A stretch of DNA of 64,000 bases from Planococcus sp. CP5-4_YE (lineage in GTDB: Bacteria > Bacillota > Bacilli > Bacillales_A > Planococcaceae). The stretch covers positions 62,001 to 126,000 of the forward strand of contig NZ_JAHPZO010000001.1 of the NCBI RefSeq assembly GCF_019042655.1, written 5' to 3'. Each line of letters starts with the position of its first letter. The stretch's first letter is position 1. A model generated the notes under the pieces. That model had not been told where the DNA came from, ran no database searches, and saw only the letters and a program-made list of their open reading frames with translations. A program made the position numbers and the translations under genes. This document shows, in pieces, positions 41,769 through 49,852 of this stretch.

Positions 41769-43088
41769 TTGAACACATGGTCCAAATGGTTCGTCGCGGC
41801 ATTATCCGCTGTTCTGGCGTTATCAATTTTCTTGCCGACAGCAAGTGCTGATAAATTGTCCGACCTCGAAAAAGAAAAGCAACAGGTCGAGCAAGAAAAG
41901 AACAACTTGAATTCCGAAATCCAGTCAAAAAACAATGCAATTGTCGAAAATCAGACAGAGCTCGAAAAAATCATGAACAAAATTCAGGAATTGAACGGCG
42001 AGATCGAGGAAACACAAGGCAAAATCGACGCCGTTCAAGCACAGATCGATCAAACGAAAGTCGAAATCGAGGAATTGAAAGAATCGATTGAAGAACTGGA
42101 ACGCAAAATCGCAGAACGCGAAGAACTATTGAAAGAACGGGCACGCGCTATCCAATTGAGCGGCGGTTCCGTTGACTATATCGATGTGTTGCTTGGGGCG
42201 AACAGCTTTGTCGACTTTATCGACCGCGCTTCTGCTGTTAATACCTTAATCGAAGCAGATCGTGAAATCATGCGCGAACAAGCAGCAGATAAAGAGCTTT
42301 TGGCTGAACAAAAAGCGGAAGTTGAAGAAAAACTTGCGAAACAAGAGAGCCAAAAAGCAGAACTTGTGGACTTGAAAGATTCATTGGACGCACAAAAGAA
42401 AAAGCAAGACGATTTGCAAGATGATTTGAAAGCAGAACAGAAACGCCTGGCAAAAGAGAAATCAAAACTTGAAGAAGACCATGCAAAAGCCATGAACATC
42501 AGTTCTTCACTCGAAAAGAAAATTGGCAAAGAACAAAAACGTTTAGCGGAAATCGCACGTAAAGCGGAAGAAGAACGTAAAGCGAAAGAAGCCGCAGCCC
42601 GTAAAGCGGCAGCGAAAAAAGCCGCACAATCTAACGCTTCTTCAGCCACTGTCACACAAGCGGCAGCGCCTAAATCAAGCGCTGGGTTTATCCGCCCGGC
42701 AGCTGGACGCTACACTTCAGGTTTCGGCGGCCGTGACATCGGAGCTGGAGCCGAGTCTCACCTTGGCATGGACATCGCCAATAGCCCAGGAACGCCAATC
42801 CATGCAGCAGCAAGCGGTTATGTATCGCACGCTGGTTCAATGGGCGGTTACGGCAATGTCATCATCATTACCCACGTCATCAACGGACAAAATTATGCAA
42901 CGGCGTATGCACACTTGAATTCCATCAATGTTTCTGTGGGCCAAGCTGTCTCTCAAGGACAGAATATTGGCGGCATGGGCAACACTGGACGTTCAACTGG
43001 CCCGCACTTGCACTTTGAAATCCATATCGGCAGCTGGAACGGTGCCCGCTCGAACGCAGTGGACCCAGTCAGCTACGTTGGTGGTTGA
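41769..43088 (+). CDS. Secreted murein hydrolase, coiled-coil plus M23 peptidase (EnvC/PcsB-like)
   Basis: 439 aa from TTG (AAAGGAG 9 nt upstream). Signal peptide 'WFVAALSAVLALSIFLPTAS' ending ASA at ~27, then a long Glu/Lys/Gln coiled coil (~30-275), an Ala-rich linker and a C-terminal M23/LytM domain. The zinc ligands are complete: H-x3-D in 'ESHLGMDIANS' and HLHFE. It should cleave peptidoglycan cross-links at the septum or during growth, perhaps under FtsEX control as in PcsB/CwlO. Confidence 0.92.
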   Translation: MNTWSKWFVAALSAVLALSIFLPTASADKLSDLEKEKQQVEQEKNNLNSEIQSKNNAIVENQTELEKIMNKIQELNGEIEETQGKIDAVQAQIDQTKVEIEELKESIEELERKIAEREELLKERARAIQLSGGSVDYIDVLLGANSFVDFIDRASAVNTLIEADREIMREQAADKELLAEQKAEVEEKLAKQESQKAELVDLKDSLDAQKKKQDDLQDDLKAEQKRLAKEKSKLEEDHAKAMNISSSLEKKIGKEQKRLAEIARKAEEERKAKEAAARKAAAKKAAQSNASSATVTQAAAPKSSAGFIRPAAGRYTSGFGGRDIGAGAESHLGMDIANSPGTPIHAAASGYVSHAGSMGGYGNVIIITHVINGQNYATAYAHLNSINVSVGQAVSQGQNIGGMGNTGRSTGPHLHFEIHIGSWNGARSNAVDPVSYVGG

Positions 43089-43106
43089 TCAACATCCATT
43101 ATAAAT

Positions 43107-43146
43107 AAAAGGCAGTACCCGAAATTCTCGGGTACTGCCTTTTTTG
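43107..43146 (+). terminator. Terminator of the murein hydrolase gene
   Basis: AAAAGGCAGTACCCGA and TCGGGTACTGCCTTTT, with a T-run after it. Confidence 0.93.
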
Positions 43147-43272
43147 TATCTCCTGAATTCTGCCAAGGAGTTAAATTCTTCCTTTTGTATGTTAGACTGA
43201 AGGAAATAAACAGATTTCTTTCTATATATTACTCATTGCATAAGATCCACTATCATTTAAGGAGTCGGTTCA

Positions 43273-43500
43273 TTGTGGAGGAAAATCAATATGGGAATGG
43301 CGATTGCAGCAGTGCTTTTACTAGCCCTCTTATTGACCGGGAATGAATTTAAGCCCTTCCCTAATTTCATCTTCGCTTTTTTAGCATTGATGTCTTTATT
43401 GCAGAGCATCGAAAGCTTCGGCGAGAAAAAAAGATGGGAAGGCTCGCTCCAAGGATTTGTTTGGTTGGTTTCTCTTTTGGTCGTTGCCACCAGCTTTTAA
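43273..43500 (+). CDS. Small membrane protein (possibly DUF3953)
   Basis: 75 aa from TTG at 43273 (AAGGAG 8 nt upstream) or 69 aa from ATG at 43291 (GGAGG 9 nt upstream); both are workable. Three short hydrophobic helices, with 'GNEFKPFPNFIFAFLALMSL' and 'ESFGEKKRWEG' between helices 2 and 3. That spacing reminds me of DUF3953. It heads a run of small membrane-protein genes. Confidence 0.65.
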   Translation: MWRKINMGMAIAAVLLLALLLTGNEFKPFPNFIFAFLALMSLLQSIESFGEKKRWEGSLQGFVWLVSLLVVATSF

Positions 43501-43539
43501 GCAATCGAACACACCCCCATACGGAAAGGAGATAGCCAC

Positions 43540-43839
43540 ATGAAGACACTTCTCGAACTGATTCGCGTGTTTGCCATTTTAGCGATCCTGGGAATGGGCG
43601 GCGGATTGATTTTGACAGGTTTTTACTCAGGCAGCCCTGACACCGAGCCGTATCGTTGGCTCGGCGGCGTAGCGGTGCTATTGCTGATTTTTGTGCTGTA
43701 TCGCAACAAGCTGCAATTTTCTGGCTGGTATCAAGGTACTGGACGCAACAAACTTCGGCGGCCTACTACGATTTTATTGGTATCCGCTTCTGTTTTGCTG
43801 ATGATTTCACCGTTTGTTTTAGGAGCCTTTTCGGCTTAA
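43540..43839 (+). CDS. Membrane protein, 99 aa, unknown
   Basis: Three transmembrane helices at about 8-28, 42-57 and 76-97, with a basic, Trp-containing loop (RNKLQFSGWYQGTGRNKLRR) after the second. AAAGGAGATAG precedes the ATG. It follows the previous small gene by 39 bp and is probably co-transcribed. No family recognised. Confidence 0.65.
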   Translation: MKTLLELIRVFAILAILGMGGGLILTGFYSGSPDTEPYRWLGGVAVLLLIFVLYRNKLQFSGWYQGTGRNKLRRPTTILLVSASVLLMISPFVLGAFSA

Positions 43840-43953
43840 GCAGCTGATTTAAACAAATTTCAATAAAGAGGTGAAGCAAAGGATTCCAATTCAGAAAGGA
43901 ACGAGAAGAAGATACACAATCCATACTTTTCTTTAAGTATCGGCGCTGTAGGA

Positions 43954-44166
43954 ATGTTGCTCCTGACTTTTGGCATCTTTGAATTGGTGATCGGCAATAT
44001 GGGCATGAATCCCGCTGAGTTTCTTCTGCCGTGTGCTGGATTGATCATCTTGGTGCACTATATCTATTACTTAGAAAGGAAAGCAGGCATCAGCAATAAG
44101 TTGATCTGGATCCGAGCATTGGCGCTTATGACAGTCTTGGCGGTGGGGGCATATATTGCTTATTGA
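43954..44166 (+). CDS. Membrane protein, at least 70 aa, start uncertain
   Basis: Two to three hydrophobic helices (MLLLTFGIFELVIGNMGMNP, 'PCAGLIILVHYIYYLE', 'ALALMTVLAVGAYIAY'). The frame is open without stop for 84 more bases upstream, reading a hydrophilic N-terminus (DSNSERNEKKIHNPYFSLS) that looks natural, and AAAGAGGTG sits at its head, but no ATG, GTG or TTG is in frame there. The gene may have lost its start codon, or it may start at the internal ATG. Confidence 0.5.
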   Translation: MLLLTFGIFELVIGNMGMNPAEFLLPCAGLIILVHYIYYLERKAGISNKLIWIRALALMTVLAVGAYIAY

Positions 44167-44198
44167 GCTGTTTATCCTGATAAATGAGAGGTGCTATT

Positions 44199-44501
44199 TT
44201 GGAGACGAAGACGCAAGGAACTTTTACTGAAGCAAAACCGATTGTACTGACTTTGTTATTGGTCCTTGCAGCTATTGTAGTGCTAGTGACTGGTTGGGTA
44301 CTTCCCAATATAAATTTCTGGGTTTATTTCTTCTTATATGGCTTCATCGACTTTGGATTCATACTGGCCATGGTTTTAGGGATACGCACCAAAAACAAGC
44401 CGGTTATGGTTTTCAGCGTCATTGCAAACAGCATCTTTTTTGCAGCACTTTCCAGCTTTATCTTCCTGCTGTTGCTGGGGCACGGCATATCCGAACCGTA
44501 A
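44199..44501 (+). CDS. Membrane protein, 100 aa, unknown
   Basis: TTG at 44199 is preferred because AGAGGTG lies 5 nt upstream; an ATG at 44184 has no site. Three transmembrane helices ('PIVLTLLLVLAAIVVLVTGW', 'FWVYFFLYGFIDFGFILAMV', 'VIANSIFFAALSSFIFLLLL'). It is part of the small membrane-protein run; the function is unknown. Confidence 0.65.
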   Translation: METKTQGTFTEAKPIVLTLLLVLAAIVVLVTGWVLPNINFWVYFFLYGFIDFGFILAMVLGIRTKNKPVMVFSVIANSIFFAALSSFIFLLLLGHGISEP

Positions 44502-44516
44502 ATTAGGAGGGCTTCA

Positions 44517-44795
44517 ATGAAACAGCAATTGCTGTCCATCTTTTCGTACTTGTTATTTCTCGCGCTGCTCATCCCTTTCGCTTATTCTGCCAGTCGTTTA
44601 GGGATGCTGTTATTCGAAGGACTATTTGCGCTCGGTTTCTACTCGCCGCTCGTGCTGGCCGTTATCGGATTTGTGGCGGCTTGATTTGGGGTCCGGACTG
44701 TTTACCGAATGCTGCTCACCAGCGGACATGCATTTCTTTTTGTGCTGTATGCAGTCTTGCTTTTGGTTGCGGTATTCGGTTTTCAGGAACCGTAG
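44517..44795 (+). pseudogene. Membrane protein gene with an in-frame TGA at codon 56
   Basis: TAGGAGGGC 4-9 nt upstream of ATG 44517. The frame MKQQLLSIFSYLLFLALLIP runs for 55 codons to TGA (44682-44684), then continues in frame for 36 more codons (FGVRTVYRMLLTSG, then 'HAFLFVLYAVLLLVAVFGFQ') to TAG at 44793. Both halves are hydrophobic helices, as one four-helix protein would be. A Trp codon TGG to TGA change explains it. The first half alone may still be made. Confidence 0.6.
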
Positions 44796-44865
44796 TCGCA
44801 AGCTCCCTTCTCTCTCACCCATTTACAGCCACTCCAGTAATTAAACAGAAGTGAGGGTTATGCTC

Positions 44866-45630
44866 ATGTTTATTCAAGAAGAAGTCCTTTTTAAAAGCGA
44901 GAAAAAGATTCTCGATGCGGACTGCAAGAGAAATTCCATTATCGTATTGTTGAAAGGCAAAGGTGAATCCATTGTTCAATTGGATGGCAAAATCATTCTA
45001 TTGGCATCTCCCCACCAGTATAATATCCGGTTTACCGCCAGCCATTTTTGCCTGTTGGATCGTTTAGAAGCAAAATTGTCATTTTATACACTCACAGGAG
45101 ATTTTGTTTCGGAACATGATACCGGTCATGACGTATATGAATTATTTCCTTATAAAGGCGGGGTTCTATGCAGTTATGGCGATGAGGGGGCGTTTGGGGA
45201 AGACTTGGGAAAGAATATGCTGAATTATTTTGCTCCCTTGCGAGAACCTGAATCCTTTATTAAAAGGGCGATCGAAAACAACTTGCTATACGATCCATTA
45301 ATTGTTCGACACAAACCATTCGCTTGCATCAGTTGGCAAAACAATGAATTGATTTTCTTGAACGGCGAGCTGCAACAGCAAAAGGCAATGGAACTTCCGA
45401 TTTTACCGATGCATCTGATCGCTTTTGCTTTAACGTATGAATACGCGGTTTTTATCGAAAACAATAAAATATGGCTGTGGAAATTTGAGGGGTCTGCAGA
45501 TATTACGGAATATCCTGCTGAGTATTCCTATAAGACGAGGGCTATTTATCATCGTCACAAGTATCTATTCTTAACGGTTTCTGACCATGAAGTGCGGGCT
45601 TTCAAGCCGGTCATGAGCGAAATCAAATAA
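44866..45630 (+). CDS. Unknown soluble protein, 254 aa
   Basis: From ATG at 44866 (GAGGG 8 nt upstream; two other starts lie 6 and 15 bases earlier). The protein is a series of short beta-strand segments, with 'VLLKGKGESIVQLDGKIILL', 'FYTLTGDFVSEHDTGHDVYE', 'CISWQNNELIFLNGELQQQK' and 'YLFLTVSDHEVRAFKP', spaced like blades of a beta-propeller. No signal peptide. No family recognised. Confidence 0.65.
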   Translation: MFIQEEVLFKSEKKILDADCKRNSIIVLLKGKGESIVQLDGKIILLASPHQYNIRFTASHFCLLDRLEAKLSFYTLTGDFVSEHDTGHDVYELFPYKGGVLCSYGDEGAFGEDLGKNMLNYFAPLREPESFIKRAIENNLLYDPLIVRHKPFACISWQNNELIFLNGELQQQKAMELPILPMHLIAFALTYEYAVFIENNKIWLWKFEGSADITEYPAEYSYKTRAIYHRHKYLFLTVSDHEVRAFKPVMSEIK

Positions 45631-45643
45631 CTGCAGCCATCAA

Positions 45644-45683
45644 AAAAACAGAGAATCCCATAAACAAAGGATTCTCTGTTTTT
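45644..45683. terminator. Bidirectional terminator
   Basis: AAAAACAGAGAATCC and GGATTCTCTGTTTTT, between the converging 254-aa gene and panB. Confidence 0.92.
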
Positions 45684-45695
45684 GCGTGTATTTAA

Positions 45696-46529
45696 TTATT
45701 TCGACCCGTACAGCTGCTCGAGTTCTTCTTCTTTCATCGTGAAGCGATGCTGTTCTTTCGGGAACTCCCCGCTCTTCACTTCATCGACGTACTGGGCGAG
45801 CCCTTGTTGCATCGTCTCGCCTGCTTCTGCGTAGGACTGGACGAATTTCGGCAAATGGTGCGAGCCGTATTTCACCGTGTCGTGGTAGACAAGCACTTGC
45901 CCGTCGGTTTCGCTGCCGGCGCCGATGCCGATAACCGGGATCGTCAGTTCTTTCGTGACTTGTGCGGCCAATTGATGCGGAATGCATTCGAGTACGAGCA
46001 TGCAGGCTCCTGCCGCTTCGCACGCTTTGGCGTCTTCGATCAATTGCTTGGCGGCGCTGGCGGTTTTGCCTTGCACTTTATAGCCGCCGAGCACAGCCGC
46101 TGACTGCGGCAACAAGCCGAGATGGGCGACGATTGGAATGCCGGCCCCGACGAGCTTGCGTGTCACATCGAGTACTTCTCCTGCGCCTTCGAGTTTCAAG
46201 GCTTGTGCGCTTGTTTGCTGGAAGATGCGCATGGCGTTTTCCAGTGTGCGGTCCCAGCTGCTGTGGAACGAACCGAACGGCATATCGACGACGAGGAACG
46301 TATCTTGTGCCCCTCTTCTTGCCGCTTTCCCGTGATGGATCATGTCCTCGATGGTCACTTTGACGGTCGAATCATAGCCGAGTACGACCATGCCGAGCGA
46401 ATCGCCGACCAGCAGCACATTCATCCCCGCTGCTTCCGCGATTTTGGCAGACGGGTAATCGTAGGCCGTCAGCATCGCGATCTTGTTGCCCTGCTGTTTC
46501 ATCTTCATCAATGAAGCTGTATTTTCCAT
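45696..46529 (-). CDS. panB: 3-methyl-2-oxobutanoate hydroxymethyltransferase
   Basis: 277 aa. PanB motifs: '[18 protein letters not shown]' (~18), '[16 protein letters not shown]' (~42, Mg2+ Asp), '[12 protein letters not shown]' (~82), catalytic Glu in '[11 protein letters not shown]' and '[21 protein letters not shown]'. It adds a hydroxymethyl group from methylene-THF to ketoisovalerate, the first step to pantothenate. panC and panD are not next to it, unlike in Bacillus subtilis. Confidence 0.95.
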   Translation of the reverse strand: MENTASLMKMKQQGNKIAMLTAYDYPSAKIAEAAGMNVLLVGDSLGMVVLGYDSTVKVTIEDMIHHGKAARRGAQDTFLVVDMPFGSFHSSWDRTLENAMRIFQQTSAQALKLEGAGEVLDVTRKLVGAGIPIVAHLGLLPQSAAVLGGYKVQGKTASAAKQLIEDAKACEAAGACMLVLECIPHQLAAQVTKELTIPVIGIGAGSETDGQVLVYHDTVKYGSHHLPKFVQSYAEAGETMQQGLAQYVDEVKSGEFPKEQHRFTMKEEELEQLYGSK

Positions 46530-46566
46530 TGTTCTCTCCTTCCGGGAAGGAAACCTTTGAAAAAAG

Positions 46567-46592
46567 CCCGCCGCAACAGAGCGGACGGACAG
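46567..46592 (-). terminator. Terminator in the panB leader
   Basis: On the - strand GTCCG-T-CCGC pairs with GCGGCGGGC around TCTGTT, followed by TTTTTT. It can end read-through from the acetyltransferase operon, or act as an attenuator for panB (see findings). Confidence 0.75.
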
Positions 46593-46733
46593 AATTTGAT
46601 TGCGTCGGTTTCTCCGTCCCTGTCATTTTCAGATCAAGGCAGATCTATTGGGTTGTTAAGCTTTTGTACAGGTGCAGTTCCGGACAGATACCGCCCTGTT
46701 TTTACTATAGCAGATGCTTACGCCGGCTGAAAG

Positions 46734-47205
46734 TCACTCATCCTTGAGCATCACTTGAAACGCGGCATAGTCATTTTTAAACTCTCCGCTCTTCACAAAT
46801 CCTGCCCTTTCATACAAACGGATCGCGCGTGCATTGAACTGAGCGACGGTGAGGCGCAGTGCTTGTTCGGGATGGCTCTTGTTGATTTCACTGAGCAGAA
46901 AATCCACAAACGCAGCTCCTCGCCCCGCTCCGGTTTTTTTCCGGTTTCATGCCGAGCCCGATATCGACGGGGCCGTCTGGATAAGCGTTTGATTCATGGC
47001 CCACCGGCACTTGCGCCCCCTTGCCCGTGCAATAAAAACCGAATAACTCCCCGCGCTCCGTCACCACACGGTAGCTACCGTTCATCAACTCCTGCAAACT
47101 TTCAGCCGTAGCTTCCCCGTTATAAAATTCATAAGGATACGGATAGCGCCAGGCGAGGATGTCCCTTGCGCCTTCTTCTGTCATCGCCTGTTCTTTAAAT
47201 TTCAC
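46734..47205 (-). pseudogene. GNAT acetyltransferase gene with a frameshift in an A7 run
   Basis: The 5' part (MKFKEQAMTEEGARDILAWR, 'YRVVTERGELFGFYCTGKGA', 'VDIGLGMKPE') is a GNAT fold. After 'GMKPE' the frame goes wrong and stops at 46888. Removing one A from the seven-A run (46934-46940) restores TGAGRGAAFVDFLLSEINKS, the acetyl-CoA-binding motif, and 'QFNARAIRLYERAGF', the typical GNAT C-terminus, ending TGA at 46734. The gene overlaps the methyltransferase-HIT gene by 4 bp. Confidence 0.85.
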
Positions 47206-48227
47206 CGTTCATCGCCGCCTTGGCCAGGACGCCGATTCTCTGGTTTTTTTAACCAGTGGCGCAAGCCTTTTCCGGCATACGGTTCGTCATTGAAACGCGG
47301 GATGACATGGAGATGGCTATGGCCGATCGTTTGATTCGACGCTTCGCCGACATTCCAGCCGAGCGTATAGCCATCCGGCGCTATCTTCTCGAGAAAAGGT
47401 TTCACCAGCCCAAGCAGTTCCTGCGTCTCCTGCCATTCTTGCGGCGCCAGTTCGAACGGCGAAGAGCGATGCTGTTTCGGGACAATGACACCCGATCCTT
47501 CGAGCACGCCTTGCGCTTTCTCGTGCTGTAAAAACCAGCAATTGGCAGTTTCAAAAACGATGCGCTGTTCCGTATCGTACATCGGATGGCAAAACGGGCA
47601 TTCCGGTCGCAATTGGATGACCGCGCCGCAATGGGAATGCGCTTTGAATTCACATATTGCGATATTGGACAAAGCCGCTTTGAGCTCGTCAAAAACGACA
47701 TAAGCTTCGTCACCGTCCCAGACGTTTTCGTATTCATTCCGGCAAGCTTGACGGTCTTCCATCGTTCGAAAAGCGATATCGCCGATCAATAATGTGCCTC
47801 CTGGCGCCAGCCTTTTCAACAATTGCTTGAGGAAACTCCATTTATCAGCGTCTTCCAAGTGATGAAGCGCGTATGTACTGACGATGCAATCAAAAAACAG
47901 CCCATTAAAAGCAGGCGGCAAACCGTCGGCCATGTCCCATTCCACTAGCTGCGCTTCCGGCATTTTCTTCTCGGCACGCTCAATCATTTCAGAAGAAAAA
48001 TCAATTCCGAAAATACGATGCCCTTTGGCGTATAAAGCAGACGCCAATGCCCCGGTCCCAAAGCCGATATCCAAAATCGACGCCTGTTGTTTCTCGTCAA
48101 TTGCCTCAAAAATTTCTGTCAGTACATCGCTGTACCCCGCAAACGGATACGTTTCTTGGCGCTCGCTTTCGCGCACCGTGTCGTCGTATCCCGCTGCCCA
48201 TTCGTTGAATCCTTGTTTTCCTAACAT
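47202..48227 (-). CDS. Fusion of SAM-dependent methyltransferase and HIT-domain hydrolase
   Basis: 341 aa. Residues ~1-205: class I methyltransferase with 'SILDIGFGTGALASALYAKG' (motif I), 'FGIDFS' and 'CIVSTYALHHLED'. Residues ~210-335: a full HIT domain starting 'CPFCHPMYDTEQRIV' and carrying the histidine triad IGHSHLHVIPRF (H-x-H-x-H). The first part resembles YrrT-like methyltransferases and the second an ordinary stand-alone HIT protein. Both active sites look intact. No stop or slippery run lies at the junction. Confidence 0.9.
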   Translation of the reverse strand: MLGKQGFNEWAAGYDDTVRESERQETYPFAGYSDVLTEIFEAIDEKQQASILDIGFGTGALASALYAKGHRIFGIDFSSEMIERAEKKMPEAQLVEWDMADGLPPAFNGLFFDCIVSTYALHHLEDADKWSFLKQLLKRLAPGGTLLIGDIAFRTMEDRQACRNEYENVWDGDEAYVVFDELKAALSNIAICEFKAHSHCGAVIQLRPECPFCHPMYDTEQRIVFETANCWFLQHEKAQGVLEGSGVIVPKQHRSSPFELAPQEWQETQELLGLVKPFLEKIAPDGYTLGWNVGEASNQTIGHSHLHVIPRFNDEPYAGKGLRHWLKKPENRRPGQGGDER

Positions 48228-48242
48228 CCTGTCACTTCCCTT

Positions 48243-48806
48243 CTACTTATCAATTCTCTCATGCTGTAATTTCCACTCTGGGGCCAACAGCGAAAAAACC
48301 AGTGCGTCGTGTGACTCCCCGCGTTGATACAAATAGCCACGGAGCTGCCCTTCTTCCGTAAAGCCTAATTTTTTCAACAGCCGGTTCGACCCGGTATTGG
48401 CCGGATAAGTTGTGGCACCTACACGATACAAGCCCAGCTCCTCGAAACAATACGTGAGTACCGCAGAAAGCGCTTCTTCCATCAGCCCTTTACGCCAATA
48501 ATCCGGATGCAATTCATAGCCGACTTCAGTCTTTTTCGAACGCAGCTGAAGCTGGTTCAAGCCAATCGTCCCGATCAACTCTTCTTCCCCGCGCAAGCGA
48601 ATGCCCCAGCGCATGCCGCGCATGAATTCGAACACGACGCGAAAAGCGCGGATCATCTCGAGCGCTTCCTCTCTCGCCATCAGCCGGTCCATACCGTAAT
48701 AATACGTTACGTCTTCACGCTGCAAGAGCGCGAAAAAACGGTCCGTGTCCTGCTCTCTAATTTCCGTCAGCAATAACCTCTCCGTTTCAAGTGTGGGAAA
48801 CTGCAT
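48243..48806 (-). CDS. GNAT acetyltransferase, RimJ/RimL type
   Basis: 187 aa from MQFPTLETERLLLTEIREQD (AAGGAG 7 nt upstream). RimJ-like opening 'LETERLLL', then 'GIRLRGEEELIGTIGLNQLQ', acetyl-CoA loop 'YELHPDYWRKGLMEEAL' and 'YPANTGSNRLLKKLGFTEEG'. It probably acetylates a protein N-terminus or a small amine. It overlaps the next upstream acetyltransferase gene by 20 bp; the two are paralogues. Confidence 0.9.
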   Translation of the reverse strand: MQFPTLETERLLLTEIREQDTDRFFALLQREDVTYYYGMDRLMAREEALEMIRAFRVVFEFMRGMRWGIRLRGEEELIGTIGLNQLQLRSKKTEVGYELHPDYWRKGLMEEALSAVLTYCFEELGLYRVGATTYPANTGSNRLLKKLGFTEEGQLRGYLYQRGESHDALVFSLLAPEWKLQHERIDK

Positions 48807-49320
48807 GCCATCGCTCCTTTTGTACCCGGTAAACGAGTACGGATTGTCCGTTGCGTAAAACCGGTTCACCGCATTCCATGCCAAGTGCTTTTGCTACTTT
48901 CTGCGAAGCTTGGTTGTCCGGTTGAATGAGTGAAACGAGTGCGCTTTGCCCGTGCAGTGTGAAGCCTCTTTGGCACAACAGCCCTGCAGCTTCACGGGCA
49001 TAGCCAAAGCCCCAGAATTCCGGTGCAAGCCAGTAGCCGACTTCAAATTCCGTCTGCCCATTTACGGATTGCGGCACCAGCCCGGCATGGCCGATCCGCT
49101 TGCCGTCTTCTTTTCGCACCAGTAAAAACAAACCGTGCTCCGGATGTTCCCTGTACATGCGGTAAATCCAGTACAGAAATTCCAAAGCTTGCTGGCGGCT
49201 CTTCACTTTGCCGTCTCCGATATGCTGCATGACTTCCGGCTGTTTCAACAAGGAATACAAGAATTCAAAGTCCTCATCGCGGTAACGGCGCAGCAGCAAG
49301 CGCCCGCTCTCCAACTCCAT
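48787..49320 (-). CDS. GNAT acetyltransferase, RimJ/RimL type
   Basis: 177 aa: 'MELESGRLLLRRYRDEDFEF', 'RIGHAGLVPQSVNGQTEFEV', 'GYWLAPEFWGFGYAREAAG' (acetyl-CoA loop) and 'IQPDNQASQKVAKALGMECG'. Same family as the overlapping downstream gene but well diverged. The region 46.7-49.3 kb therefore holds three GNAT genes around the methyltransferase-HIT gene. Confidence 0.9.
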   Translation of the reverse strand: MELESGRLLLRRYRDEDFEFLYSLLKQPEVMQHIGDGKVKSRQQALEFLYWIYRMYREHPEHGLFLLVRKEDGKRIGHAGLVPQSVNGQTEFEVGYWLAPEFWGFGYAREAAGLLCQRGFTLHGQSALVSLIQPDNQASQKVAKALGMECGEPVLRNGQSVLVYRVQKERWHAVSHT

Positions 49321-49373
49321 ATCGACTTGCCCCTTTCACCGTTTCACGTGAAACATTTTTCAGAAATCTTCTA

Positions 49374-49841
49374 CTAAGGAAGCCTCTTATTGCCAAGCTT
49401 TTCGATGGTTTGGTAATCTTTGGACTTCCGGAGCTCCAAATCGTTGCGCTTAGCAAATTGCGATAAATCCTCAAATAATCCGTCGCCGAATAAAGCGAAG
49501 CGCAAATCGATGCCCTTTTTCACACGGACCAGAGCTACTTTCGACGCCCAATTGCTGCGCTTGAACTCAATGCGGCGTATTTCCTCTGTATATATCGTTT
49601 TATAATAAAGCGGCAAGCCCCATAATTCGACACGGTAAATAATATTGCTGTCACGCACTTTGACACGCGCTTTGATGAAAAAAGCCAGTACAATCAATGC
49701 CGTAACGAATAATTGAAAGTACAATGCAAATCCGTTTGCAAACGAACTCAAGAGCAGCGGTGGCAAGTTGACAGCTAATAACATGATGACGAGCAGCCAG
49801 CGCTGCACTTTTCCTTGATGAACCACTCCGCACTCCTCCAT
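49374..49841 (-). CDS. Membrane protein with PH-like domain, unknown
   Basis: 155 aa. Two transmembrane helices (~14-32 and ~37-56) followed by a soluble beta-rich part ('KVRDSNIIYRVELWGLPLYY', 'IYTEEIRRIEFKR', 'KKGIDLRFALFGDGLFEDLS') that resembles bacterial PH domains. AAGGA lies 4 nt before the ATG. Function is unknown. Confidence 0.65.
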   Translation of the reverse strand: MEECGVVHQGKVQRWLLVIMLLAVNLPPLLLSSFANGFALYFQLFVTALIVLAFFIKARVKVRDSNIIYRVELWGLPLYYKTIYTEEIRRIEFKRSNWASKVALVRVKKGIDLRFALFGDGLFEDLSQFAKRNDLELRKSKDYQTIEKLGNKRLP

Positions 49842-49852
49842 ATTTTCCTTAT

